Part shown: positions 24,158 through 33,982 of the stretch, one piece after another
Layout of the letters: each line of letters begins with the position of its first letter
Numbering within the stretch: position 1 is the first letter of the stretch
Assembly: GCA_033398695.1 (NCBI GenBank)
Contig: CM065802.1
Coordinates: 203,441,096 to 203,505,095, forward strand
DNA length: 64,000 bases
Source of the DNA: Orobanche coerulescens
Lineage: Eukaryota > Streptophyta > Magnoliopsida > Lamiales > Orobanchaceae
Reading direction: 5' to 3'
Notes under the pieces: generated by a model
What the model was told of the DNA's origin: nothing
Database searches by the model: none
Seen by the model: only the letters and a program-made list of their open reading frames with translations
Position numbers and translations under genes: made by a program

Positions 24158-24595
24158 AAATCGATTCCTGAAATCGATTTCTTGATATTTACTTGTTTAG
24201 CCAAATCGATTTGCTCCAAAAATCCAGACGACTCAGCCTCCATCCTTCCTCCCCTTCCATCGTTCCATAGTTCTTCATCAATCGTTCATCGACTTCATCA
24301 CAGGTAAACTCGAATCTCCATTTATATTCGTCGTTCCTCCATATTAATTTCTGAAATCGTTTTCCTAAAACATTTTCTAAATTGATTTCTGACTTGGGGT
24401 CGCCAAATCGATTTCTGAAATCGAGCCAAATTGATTTCTGGATGTTTTGCCAAATCGATTTCTGAAATCGATTTCTAGAAGTTTACTTGTTTAGCCAAAT
24501 CGATTTCGGGATGTTTTGATAAATCGATTTCTTAATGTTTTGCCAAATCGATTTCCGTAATGTTTAGCCAAATCGATTTCTGAAACTCACACCTT
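24158..24595. repeat. AAATCGATTT palindrome array
   Basis: The perfect palindrome AAATCGATTT occurs about ten times, often as GCCAAATCGATTTCTGAAATCG, along with mutated forms (AAATTGATTT). Units are 25-45 bp apart and irregular. It is interrupted at 24230-24350 by a segment with a GT-starting splice-donor-like site (CACAGGTAAAC at about 24299). Confidence 0.75.
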
Positions 24596-24939
24596 GTTGG
24601 TTTGCATATATCACTTGCATCATGTTCATCTATACTCATTTGGTTGAGATAACTAGTAGGCTACGTGACATGGCATTTTTTATCAATTTTCTGCACTTCC
24701 TTATCAATTTTCTGCACTTTCCTTCCACTTTCTGCACTTTTTTTATCAAAATTTTCTGCACTTTTTCTCAAAACCCTAATTAACGCCCAATCGAGATCTG
24801 GATCTAGATCGATCGACCGATTGATGCAGGTTTTTCGTATCCTCTTCTAATCTTTTTTTATCCAATAATTTTGGGGAGATTAATCATCAAATTTTCGTTC
24901 AACCGAAATCGTATAAAAATTTGAGGAACACTAATTCAG

Positions 24940-25197
24940 AACAGAAGAAATTCGTACGAAGACGGAGTTTATGGGACGACGTGTTCGATCCCTCCCGGTA
25001 AGAATTTCACTTACATTCTTCAAATGAAGGATCAAATAGGATCCTATTTCTACTTCCCATTCTTGGCATTCCACGAGACTGCTGCTGGTGTTGGAGATAT
25101 TAAGATACTAAGCAGGCCCTTCATCCCTGTCCCCTTCGATATCCCGGCCGATGATTTCACTGTCTTAATTGGAGATTGGTATACTGCTAATCATACT
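24940..25197 (+). pseudogene. Captured exon of an SKU5-similar monocopper-oxidase-like gene
   Basis: An uninterrupted 86-codon frame reads RRNSYEDGVYGTTC, PPGKNFTYILQMKDQIGSYF, YFPFLAFH, then ILSRPFIPVPF and VLIGDWYTANHT. These are diagnostic of the SKU5/SKS branch of multicopper-oxidase-like proteins, GPI-anchored or secreted cell-wall glycoproteins involved in directional growth. It corresponds to part of the first cupredoxin domain. It starts right after a CAG acceptor (24937-24939) and ends at a GTAAGA donor (25198-25203), 258 bp, a multiple of three. No other SKS exon was seen nearby, so it is a captured fragment, not a gene. Whether it is spliced into a transposon transcript is unknown. 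Confidence 0.9.
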
Positions 25198-25414
25198 GTA
25201 AGAAATTCCCATGCTTGCTTCATTCATTGTAGTTAAGATTGTTATTTATCTATACATATATGTATATATTCATCCCTTATCCATCCCAAATAATAGGGGC
25301 ATATAATTATATATCACAAATATAGAATAAATAGTTAATCTAGTAATCATTTATTTATTTTTATTTATACCCTTATTTATTTATTATATATGAGAAAGCT
25401 CAGAAAAAAAAGTA

Positions 25415-25624
25415 CTCCCTCTACCCGCCACCCATGTGCAACAATTTTCTTTTCCATCTGTCCGCAACCTATGTGCATTGTTTATTTTTGGGAATTCTTT
25501 TACCCTTTCACAAGACAAGTGGGTCCATTTACTCCACTCACAACACATCCTACCAACTAAGTCAACTCAAATATTAAAACCCGTGCCGGTCAAAAGTGTG
25601 CATATGGGTGGTGGACGGAGGGAG
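25415..25624. mobile_element. Stowaway MITE inside the CACTA element
   Basis: The ends CTCCCTCTACCCGCCACCC and GGGTGGTGGACGGAGGGAG are inverted repeats of the classical Stowaway type, with TA duplications at 25413-25414 and 25625-25626. 210 bp, non-coding. It must have inserted after the CACTA element formed. Confidence 0.9.
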
Positions 25625-26256
25625 TAATTATTAGTGAATATACATGCAAATATGATACTCAGTAACTTAAAACTTTCTTGGAATTCATCCAATACACCAT
25701 TGAAATGCTTGTGTGGATTTAATAGGGGTTTCTCCTCTAACGGGCTTGAGGAGGGGGGGGTTTACTGTGGGACAAGCTGCCCTAAAAGCAGCGTCTTGCA
25801 AAGTTGCCGGTTTGCCTTCCACCTTGATTTAATTGACTTATTTATAATTATTTCTATTAACATAAAATTTAGAAGATTAGCTACTGAAGTAAATTTTGAT
25901 TGGATATTCGTTTAAACAAAAGATCAACTAATAGTCTTAGCTTAATAAAGAAACAAGTCTATTAAGACTCTTATTCTTTTCACCTGAATTCTAACTCAAT
26001 TTATTTTAGTGACTAAAATTGGTTTAATTGATTGAAATTAATTTTTAATTAACAAAGCTAATTTTTAATAAAATTTGATTTTTACTTGCTATTTTTTGGC
26101 TGATTTCACTAGTTTATCTTATTGTGAAGTTGCTGATTTCACCAGATGTCTATATTATTGTTAATATATATTTCTATGTTGGTTATATTACTGTCTTTTT
26201 TCATCTAAAAATATATATATATATATCATATCCCTTATCCTATCCCTTATTGCAGT

Positions 26257-26385
26257 ATGGCTAGAAGAGTCAAGAATATAAGTACGGGTGCAAACAGTTC
26301 TCGCAGACGAAACGGAGAGAGGCCAATTGTGGAGCATTCGTCTTCACCTATTCGTGAACCAGAAGAGCAAAATGATGAGCTTCAA
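26257..26385 (+). pseudogene. Possible exon in the CACTA element, unrecognised
   Basis: ATG at 26257 follows a polypyrimidine stretch and TTGCAG (acceptor-like). The frame MARRVKNISTGANSSRRRNG continues acidic (HSSSPIREPEEQNDELQ) to a GTGAGT donor-like site at 26386; unspliced it would stop at 26397. A basic start followed by a low-complexity acidic part is seen in first exons of plant En/Spm transposase-like proteins. Downstream, HGTKPYRELRKIC at about 26517-26555 could be a degenerate next block. Either a relic of the element's own gene or another captured fragment. Confidence 0.4.
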
Positions 26386-27561
26386 GTGAGTGAGTGATGA
26401 TGATGTCCCTTGTTGCGAGGGCAGTGGTACTTGTCCAACTAGTCCTGCTGCACCACCAGGGCTTGATGAGACCTTAGATTTCGAAGATGATGAGGAGTCT
26501 AGGGAGCTGCGCAAGACACGGGACCAAACCGTATAGGGAGCTGCGCAAGATCTGTAGTTGAATTTCATTCTTAGCAAGAAAATAGCAACATACATATTTG
26601 TAATTAATTGAGTTTAAGTTCCAACAAATGTTACTACATTAAGTTTTGTTGTTATCTTTTAGTTAGTCTTTAAAAAAATCTCGACACCATTATTTGTTGA
26701 AAAATTTATTTAGATCTATAACGGATTAGCTACACCAATATGCGAAGCTAACGTTCCAACACTTTATTTTGCTGCTAAGTTTGTTGTCATATCACTATAC
26801 ATTTGTAACAAGATACCGAGAATGTTTATCGTAGCTGACTTTCCAACGGAAAAATTGTTGTGAAATTTTGTTGGTAAAATTATAACTTTTCATACTTGAC
26901 TTTCCAACATAAAAGTGGTTGCTACATTTGTTGGTAAAGTTGTGTCGAATTACCGATAAATAAATTTGTTGTAGAAAGTGAAAGTACTCCGTTGATTATT
27001 TTCATCATTACCAACACAATACTAACATTTCACCAACAAAAAAGGGTTGTCTCTAAATTTACCAACAATTCTTTTTTTTTTTTTGTCGCAGTTGTTTAGC
27101 CACGCCACTTTCACAAACAAATTTGCAATGACAAAATTGTTGGTGATAGTCATCTCCAACAAAGTAGCAATGAAAATCACTGTCAGTGAAGCCCTTTTTT
27201 CTTGTAGTGTCGTTGGAGCAATTCCAGGGTCCCCAATGTCTTTTCTGTACACTGCGCAGGAAGGCTCTTAATCGATTAATGCGCTCGTGTTCCCTGCAAG
27301 ATTCTCGGAGAATCACTGATTGGTCAGCACCTCCGGGTTCCCAACAAGGAAATACTCCCACATTGTCGTTTGACGCGAGATTAAACATTGATTAGCGGTC
27401 GCTCGAGCTAGCCCCGGGGAGCTAGAGGATCATAAAGAGAAAAACCTCATCTTTAACCTCCTTGGTGGGTTAGAACCCAAGACCTTTCCTAAAGAAGTGT
27501 CTTGGGAGTAGGCGTCCTACCACTGGACCACCAACCCTTCCCCCTAAATCATCCTATTAAT

Positions 27562-28248
27562 TAATATTATTAATAGTGGTTGTAGTGATAATAGTAAGAA
27601 AAAAAGTAATTAAAATTTTGTACACAACAAATATTATATTCTAACTTTCTATACATTAAAATATACTTCCTCCGTTCTCTTATTATTACAACGTGTTGAC
27701 TATTGCACTATTCACATACTCTCTTTTGACCATCTTTTGTGATTTATATATATAAAAAATATAGTCATGTGAGGTTTTGTTAGATTCATCTCGAAATATA
27801 CTTTCAAAATATTAATTTTTTTATAATTTTTAAAAATAAAGAATTGAAGATAGTAATACTAATAGTCAAAGTTGTGTATTGACAAACGTGAAAATCCAAA
27901 TTTACAGTAAGAGAACGGGATTAGTATATTTATTTATATCAAATATCAGCATTTTGCTTGATAGTGAACAAGTGAATAATTGAATTCATTAATGAGCAAT
28001 ATTCCTAGTAATTTAGAAAATAAGGGACATAATTGGAAACCAAAAAGTAATGTGATTTATTTTTTAATTGGGTAGGATGATTGTCCTTTAATAAAATATT
28101 ATTACCAAACAAATTTATTTAGTCAAACTATGGGTCTGTGCAAGCTGTGCTACTGCACAGGATCCACGTTCAATGTTAGCTTTTTTAGAGCCTCAAATAA
28201 TAACGAAACCCTTATATATAGATGTTTGTAATTATATTTAATATTTTC
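27562..28248. other. AT-rich intergenic DNA, no gene
   Basis: The original host DNA on the right of the SINE. It holds one MITE (27666-27924, listed separately) and otherwise only short AT-rich frames. Confidence 0.6.
27666..27924. mobile_element. Stowaway-like MITE
   Basis: Inverted ends CTTCCTCCGTTCTCTTATTA and GTAAGAGAACGGGATTAG with TA at both borders (27664-27665 and 27925-27926). 259 bp, non-coding. The ends belong to a different subfamily from the MITEs at 21621 and 25415. Confidence 0.75.
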
Positions 28249-28345
28249 GGCATGGCATAGTGGTAGCTAGAAGCACAGTAGAGTGCACTACCTGGTTCGA
28301 TCCCCACATGCTACATTTAATTGTTTTCTTTTTTTTTTTTGGTTT
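28249..28345 (+). repeat. tRNA-like SINE head (candidate)
   Basis: TGGCATAGTGGTAG followed 30 bp later by GGTTCGATCCCC match polymerase III A and B boxes, and the segment ends at a poly-T run (28328-28341). The T-arm does not pair, so it is not a functional tRNA gene. A short or truncated SINE is the best guess. Confidence 0.4.
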
Positions 28346-29169
28346 GTTCATGTAATTTCTTTTCTATTGACTTATTTTTTTTGTTTTGTTTAAGACAAGT
28401 GTTTTTTTATAATATTACGAAAATCTGATTAAATTAAATATATTATATTGTATTGCTTTTGAAATGTATTTAACTAAAAAATATATTATTTTTAGCAAAA
28501 ATAATTGAAAAATATTTGAAATTTTCCAAAAAATAAGTCTAGCATTTTAAAACCAAAATTAATTAAATTTACCTTTATTTTTTAAGAATATTGTGATTTT
28601 GAGTTCTTAATCGAATTTCTATTGATGAATTAAAATAGTTTTTTTAGAAATTTAGTTTTGTTTGTAGTTATAGCATTTTTTAATTAATATTTACTTCTTT
28701 TTATCTTTAATTATTGTCAATATTTGTTGATGGTTTTGGTCCCCCGAATTTTTTTTGTAAAACTCCGTCACTGAGGTGTCCAATTTTATAAAAATAGGGT
28801 GATATTTTTAAAATTTGAACAGAACCTCTCAATTGTTTGAGACGGCGCTGAATCAAACAAAATCTCAATGATGTCAAATGCCCACCATCATGTGTTTTCA
28901 AGTGGTGGAATACTCGTAATTTGGTGGAATGCAGACTTTTGATTTATTACTCGTGAATGTCAAATGCCCACCAGCACAAAGAAGTCCAATCTCTTTTTGT
29001 TTGGTGCGTGTGTTTTTCGATTGTTTCAATGGAACCAAAGACTCCTTATTTTTTGGTTCTGAATTATAAGAGAATAAAATAAAATGACTCACTAAACTGA
29101 CTGCACTTCTTTTTCTCATGAAGTACTAGTCATTCCATGCAATTCTCGATGCAATTTTTATTTTGGATC
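28346..29169. other. Intergenic DNA, no gene
   Basis: AT-rich sequence with only short frames. Presumed distal upstream region of the SPH gene. Confidence 0.5.
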
Positions 29170-29283
29170 ATCCGAAAATAGCCTCTCTGTGTTAAGATAA
29201 GGGTAAGGCTGCGTACATCCGATCCCCCTTTACCCCGCTTTTTGCGGGAGCCGTTAAGACATTGGGGTAATGTTGTTGTTGTG
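29170..29283 (+). repeat. SINE 3' part with (TTG)n tail
   Basis: GTAAGGCTGCGTACATCCGA, a hairpin CCCCGCTTTTTGCGGG and a TGTTGTTGTTGTG end are typical of the 3' body of TS-type plant SINEs. No clear A and B box head was seen upstream, so the copy is probably 5'-truncated or degenerate. It ends about 40 bp before the TATA box of the SPH gene. Confidence 0.7.
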
Positions 29284-29322
29284 TGTGTGGGTGGGGCATT
29301 AATTACTTAGGATTAGAGATGC

Positions 29323-29331
29323 ATTATATAT
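29323..29331 (+). promoter_or_regulatory. TATA box of the SPH gene
   Basis: ATTATATAT lies 40-47 bp upstream of the ATG at 29370, allowing a very short 5' leader (AACAACTCAAACC). The spacing fits a TATA-driven plant promoter. Confidence 0.55.
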
Positions 29332-29369
29332 TGGCTGCACACTGAGCAGGATCATAAACAACTCAAACC

Positions 29370-29816
29370 ATGAAAACTCATCAACATGTATTAATACTCC
29401 TAATTTTAGCGTATGCATCATTCACGACATTTCATCTATTCAGACAGCCTTCTGATCAATTAAACAACACACACTATGAAGTTCGTATAACCAATGGCTT
29501 CACCAATAACTCATCTGTGCCGTTGGTCGTGTGGTGCGTCTCCCATGAGAAGGGTGACATCGGCGGAAGGGCACTCCAAGAGAGAGACGATTATAGCTGG
29601 ACTGTCGACACGACCGGCGTACTTTGGAGCTCTTGGTCTCAGTTCGACTGCACCATGAAATGGGATGGAAAGCGGAAAAAATTCGAAGCTTTCCGGGCGA
29701 GTCGCGACAGGTATAGGTGTGGCGCTCGTAGACAATGCCTTTGGCTGGTGAAAGAGGATGGCTTCTACTTTAGCAACGATGGGGTGAATTGGATCAAAGA
29801 TTTTCTATGGGTGTGA
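29370..29816 (+). CDS. S1-homologue (SPH) secreted protein, plant self-incompatibility S1 family
   Basis: A single-exon 148-residue protein, the usual size and gene structure of the S1/SPH family (Pfam Self-incomp_S1). Residues 1-25 are hydrophobic (HVLILLILAYASFTTF), a likely signal peptide. The mature part begins with the family strand pattern HYEVRITNGF and continues with VPLVVWCVSHEKGDIGGRAL, YSWTV, FDCTMKW and the C-terminal CLWLVKEDGFYFSND block. Four cysteines (56, 94, 117, 123) could form the two family disulphides, and sequons NNT and NNSS suggest glycosylation. The ATG has an A at -3 (ACCATGA) and follows a TATA box. The founding poppy PrsS is the stigma S determinant; most SPH proteins have unknown roles, so a self-incompatibility function should not be assumed. 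No stops or frameshifts. Confident family call. Confidence 0.92.
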   Translation: MKTHQHVLILLILAYASFTTFHLFRQPSDQLNNTHYEVRITNGFTNNSSVPLVVWCVSHEKGDIGGRALQERDDYSWTVDTTGVLWSSWSQFDCTMKWDGKRKKFEAFRASRDRYRCGARRQCLWLVKEDGFYFSNDGVNWIKDFLWV

Positions 29817-29896
29817 TGAACGGTAATTTAAATGGTAAGGGTATGGATAGGAATCCTGATCAACATCCTATATATATACAAGCTACAAGGCTCGTG

Positions 29897-29902
29897 AATA
29901 AA
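29897..29902 (+). terminator. Polyadenylation signal of the SPH gene (candidate)
   Basis: AATAAA 81 bp after the stop codon, in an AT-rich 3' flank. The MULE-type MITE is inserted within the next 25 bp, so it could alter the 3' end of transcripts. Confidence 0.5.
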
Positions 29903-29926
29903 ATAATGAATGAACTCAAATGTCTG

Positions 29927-30825
29927 CGAGTAGGATCCTCTGCAGTGCACAGCACAGTGTAGGGGTGAGTTCAGTTCGGCTTGGTACGGTTTCTAGCTAA
30001 AACCGATACCGAATCGCATCTTATCGGCATCTAGCATTTGAGTACCGAAATGATTCGGTTTTAAATCGGCTCGGTGTGATCGGTTTCAGTGTCGGTTCGG
30101 TAGCGGTTCGGTGTCAATGGGCTAATTAAATGAGCCGCTTAAGTTGGGCTTGCACCAAACCCAAATTGAACTACTTGGGATAAATCAGACAATTGTAAGT
30201 TCAAATAGAAGGATTTAGACATAATTAATCCAATAGGCCCTGTTGGGCTTAACAAACATGATCCTACTTTTTGAATTGAGCCAAATTAAACAAAGACATG
30301 TTCAAAGTTCAAACATAATGAATCCAATAGGAAATAAATGGTACTACATCCTTCACTTCAAAGCTTGAATAAAAATAAAATCTACTTCAATAACATGATA
30401 ATAACTAAGGATTCAAAAGGTCCAATATCAGATTAAACAAAAGTCTTGAATTTCCTCCTCAGCACAAGTTCATCAATTCATAACAACCTGCACAAAGAAA
30501 AAACAAAGTTTGCAGAATAGTCCTGTGTTTTATCGGTTCGGTTCGGTTTTTAATGTCGGGATCCATATCTGAAACCGAAACCGAGCCGCATAATTCGGTT
30601 TTCAAAATTTTAAGAACCGTACCATAACAATATCTTATTGGTTCGGTTTTTTCGGTATTTTCGGTATTATTGGTTTTTGTCGGTTTTTCTGCTCACCCAT
30701 AGCACGGTGCTGTGCACTGCTGTGCGTAGGATCGGATACGCACACACACATACCCGTGCGGGTGTGTGTAATCTAACGGCTGGCAGTGCACAGCACCGTG
30801 CTGTGCACTGCAGAGGATCCTGACC
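29927..30825. mobile_element. MULE-type palindromic MITE (split by a hAT element)
   Basis: Without the hAT insert it is about 150 bp with inverted ends AGGATCCTCTGCAGTGCACA and TGTGCACTGCAGAGGATCCT. A perfect 10 bp target duplication CAAATGTCTG flanks it (29917-29926 and 30826-30835), as expected for Mutator-like elements. Each arm is itself palindromic (GTGCACAGCAC.GTGCTGTGCAC), so it can fold into nested hairpins. Confidence 0.87.
29960..30701. mobile_element. Non-autonomous hAT element, 742 bp
   Basis: Starts TAGGGGTGAG and ends CTCACCCATA, imperfect inverted repeats typical of plant hAT elements, with GGTTCGGT-rich sub-terminal DNA. The flanking 8 bp GCACAGTG and GCACGGTG differ at one base, consistent with a hAT target duplication. 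No transposase frame inside. Confidence 0.85.
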
Positions 30826-30835
30826 CAAATGTCTG

Positions 30836-32939
30836 AGGTTTTTAGTTTTTGTTTGGTTTAGTTTTTGTTTTTCAGTTTTCTTGGGAACTTTTAAGTTCAT
30901 AACTTTTTCTTCGCTTCTTTCTTTTTTTTTTCCTTCTTGAAATTCAAATCAAACTACTCGATGCTCGATTTGAACTCGACTGATAAAAAATTCATTTGAG
31001 CTCTGTTCAGTAACATAATGAATCAAGTTTGAACACCAATTTTTGTTTTATAAAATATAAAGTTCGGCTTGAGCTCTACTTGATTTGAATAAAAATACAT
31101 ATAAAACGTCAAACTACTCAGCTTGATTCGTGTTCGACTTAATTAAAGTTTGTTCGAGCTTGCATTGATTACTAATCAAATCAAGTCCAAACATACTATG
31201 TAAAGCTCGACAAAATTTCAAACAAATTTGAATAACCGTATATTTATTTCCTTTGTATTGATTTATACCACCTATTCTTTCCAATCTCTCTAGGGCATGA
31301 TGGTTCATTATCAGGGCAACTGATCAAGCGGACCTAGAAGATTAAAATTTGCACGTGGAATTTGCTCCAATTGAACGCTAAACACTAATCCAATTTTGGG
31401 CTGGCGTTATTCTTTTTCCTCTCTTCACCAAATATATGCCTATGCACTATGCAAACAAACCTTTTTTTTTTTTTGGCAACCTAAACCTTTATGTTTTATG
31501 AAATGGGTAAAATGGTAGTAATGTAAAATAATGCTACTTTTTGATTATTTGTATATTTACCTTTATATATTTGTTTTTTGATAATACGTTTCTTATAAGT
31601 TAATTTATACGTGTAAAAATGAAGAACAACATTGACAAAGAAAATAAGTTTCTTTAATATTAATATATAGACTAAAACAATAAAATGACACTAAAGAAAG
31701 AACAAGAAAATGATAAAATATATGCACTGTTGAAAAAAAAAAGTTGAAAAAGTCAGTGTTCAAATTGTAAAGTTAATAAATATACATGTACTAACGAAAA
31801 ATATATAAAAAGTGGTGTGGAAACGAGTAGGGAACCCCCTTTTGAGTTTGAGAATAATTTAACTACTGCAAAAACATTGAACGCATGTACTTGATGATGA
31901 TCATACTTTTTTTTAATTAAAAAATTGTAAAATACTTAATAGTAAAATTACTATCAATATTATCTGTGACTACTATTACATGATATTTTTCAATAATAAA
32001 TACAAAGTATTATTTGTATAAAGATCTACATTATTTATAAAATATATTTAAAAACACTTCCTTACACATGATATTATAATTTTATTATATATTTTTCTCT
32101 CTTTGTCCATTCAAATAATCTCCAATAGTTTCTTACCGTTTACGCTTGATATTGCTACATAATTTGACATATAGGAATATTCATTTTAGAATATATAATC
32201 CAACATTCAATAGCTTTCAATTCTGACTCTTATGTTGCTTCTTTGAATTTACAATAATATAATTACAATAAAATACAAATAAAGACAACCTACTATAATT
32301 ATAGTAAATTAAAATTGAACCAAAATATAAATAAATGGAGGTGAGTAGAACTCTTCCATAAGACAATTTTGCCCCCATATAAGAGCAGACGTCTCATGCA
32401 AGATGTTCCCAAAATACAACTGCTATGTTTTTAGTTAGGTGCTCTTCAGAACTCAGAACTCAGAAGACTCTCTTTTATAAGGTCCAAAACAACTCCATGA
32501 AATGGGGAGTTACTGCAGACTAAAGTGTTTTTCATTCTCTGTAACCTTCAGCTGAAAAGTCACCTCCATAAGTAGTCTTATTTAATTCGTACAGTACAGT
32601 ATGGAGTGTGATGAGTCATGTTCCAGAAACTGGATTAGATCATATCTGGGTCAACTAAGTATTACATGTACCTGGGTTAGATCATATCTAGGCAAGATCA
32701 ATAGTTCATGCAGCTTGGTTAGTCAGCCAATATTTCGATTCGTTACTCATTTCAAATGATTGAGGCAACCGAGTTACTCTCGAGACTGAGACAGTAGGTT
32801 AACAAACCTGGCTGATTTTGTTGCACTTGGCTGCAAAAATAATTTGATCTGTCCACAAGTCACAAGGCCTAAGTAGCCTAACTCGCACGAATCCAGCCCA
32901 AAATTCAATTGCCAAGAACCAAGGTCCAAGGCCCACGAC
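30836..32939. other. AT-rich intergenic DNA, no gene recognised
   Basis: Holds no convincing coding sequence. The segment 30945-31170 resembles degraded hAT sub-terminal sequence (repeated ACTCGA/GCTCGA and TTCGAGCT motifs). An imperfect direct repeat with TTAGATCATATCT occurs at about 32634 and 32679. From about 32.75 kb the DNA is probably the outer part of the C4 Copia LTR, but its border is not resolved. Confidence 0.5.
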
Positions 32940-32944
32940 TTGTG

Positions 32945-33982
32945 TGTTGGGTACCGATTCGGATAGTTGCGCCGTTTGCGGAAGCGTAAATAAAAGGTGC
33001 GGGAAATAAAGGACACGAGGATTTATAGAGGTTCGGCTATAAACGAGCCTACGTCCTCTCTTTATCTTTTTCAATAGGTTAAAGATAGCAACCTCTTCGC
33101 CTCTCTTCTATCGGTCGAGGTATAACCGTTTACAATCACGTCTTCTATTGGTCCGTGATAAACCACTCGTACTTGTCTTTGCGTCGGTCCAAGTTAAACC
33201 GTTTTCCTTTTCTATCGGACAAGGAATCAACCGCTCTAGCTTTCTATGGGTACTAGATAAACCTCACTAAGATAGCGATTGCGATTCTAACAATGCCGGA
33301 TCCTTGATCCTAATAACACCGAATCCAGTCGTATCTTTTCTTTTACCACTCGTGTATGATTTTGTGTATAACACTCAATCACTCAATGTAAGCTCAATAT
33401 TACAACAACAATACAATGAATATCAATCTCAGAAGAATGTGTAGTATGCTTGAAGTTGTTGTACTCAAACAATACCATAGGGATGGTATTTATAGGCTCC
33501 ATCTTCAAACTAGCCGTTAGCTGCCAGACTGCTCATTACGTACGTTATATGCTCTCCATTACGTACGTAAGCCTCATTACGTACGTTAACCATGGTGGTT
33601 ACGACGTTAGCATCTTCACAAATCACCCGGTGAGTTTCATCATTTGAGTTACGTACGTTAGACTTTCCTTTGTTACGTACGTTAACATTACGTCACTCAT
33701 GACGTCATATATTCGTTGTATGCTTTGCTGACTTTGACTTCTCCAACGTTCACTTGTTTGAACTCCTTTACGTACGTTATCTCTCATCCATTACGTACGT
33801 TAAGCTGCTTCCATTACGTACGTTAATGATCACATATTACGTACGTTAGCTTTGTGTTTTTCCAGCTTTTTGCACTTCGTTTTCCTTTGATGCTTGCTTC
33901 GTCTCTTCGTTGTTTTGTTTTGCTTATCAACATTAATCATCAAAACACTTTTAATTTATGTATGGAACTAAATGTTCCAACA
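32945..33982 (-). repeat. C3 3' LTR
   Basis: Starts TGTTGGGTACCGATT and ends TAAATGTTCCAACA on the plus strand. Compared with 36076-37113 there are a few substitutions, a 3 bp indel near 33435 and a small rearranged stretch around 33595-33630 where one palindrome copy is damaged. Confidence 0.95.
33534..33848 (-). promoter_or_regulatory. C3 ACGT palindrome cluster and TATA box (3' LTR copy)
   Basis: About nine copies of TTACGTACGTTA-type sequence and one TGACGTCA. On the element strand the TATA box (TATAAATA, 33487-33494) comes right after the cluster. One copy is mutated to GGTTACGACGTTA. Confidence 0.75.

Larger units (their letters stand above)
22347..27209. mobile_element. CACTA (En/Spm-type) transposon, 4863 bp, non-autonomous
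   Basis: Begins CACTACAAAAAAACAGGGC and ends GCCCTTTTTTCTTGTAGTG, inverted terminal repeats of the CACTA superfamily. The 3 bp target duplication TCG is present on both sides (22344-22346 and 27210-27212). Sub-terminal regions (22360-22700 and 26620-27180) carry repeated motifs such as CCAACAAATGTTACTAC-like sequences. No TNP2-type transposase is present. The interior holds a captured SKU5-like exon, a possible second exon, satellite-like arrays and a Stowaway MITE. It is best read as a gene-capturing (Pack-CACTA-type) element dependent on a transposase made elsewhere. Confidence 0.93.
22244..27545 (-). mobile_element. tRNA-derived SINE split by the CACTA element
   Basis: The minus strand reads from 27545 to 27213, then (after the CACTA) 22346 to 22244, about 436 bp in all. 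The head has polymerase III boxes: TGGTCCAGTGGTA (A box, about 27520-27535) and GGTTCTAACCC (B box, about 27466-27476). The tail is a poly-A run seen as ten Ts at 22247-22256. A perfect 16 bp target duplication (AAATCATCCTATTAAT) flanks it at 22228-22243 and 27546-27561. This length is long for a plant SINE, so a composite or dimeric SINE is possible. Confidence 0.82.

Noticed and set aside
23698..24171. 157-codon frame through the (CT)n tract in the CACTA
   Set aside because: Low-complexity Ser/Leu and Arg/Glu runs derived from the microsatellite; no domain.
28249..28314. tRNA gene
   Set aside because: A and B boxes are present but the T-arm and anticodon arm do not pair; more likely a SINE head.
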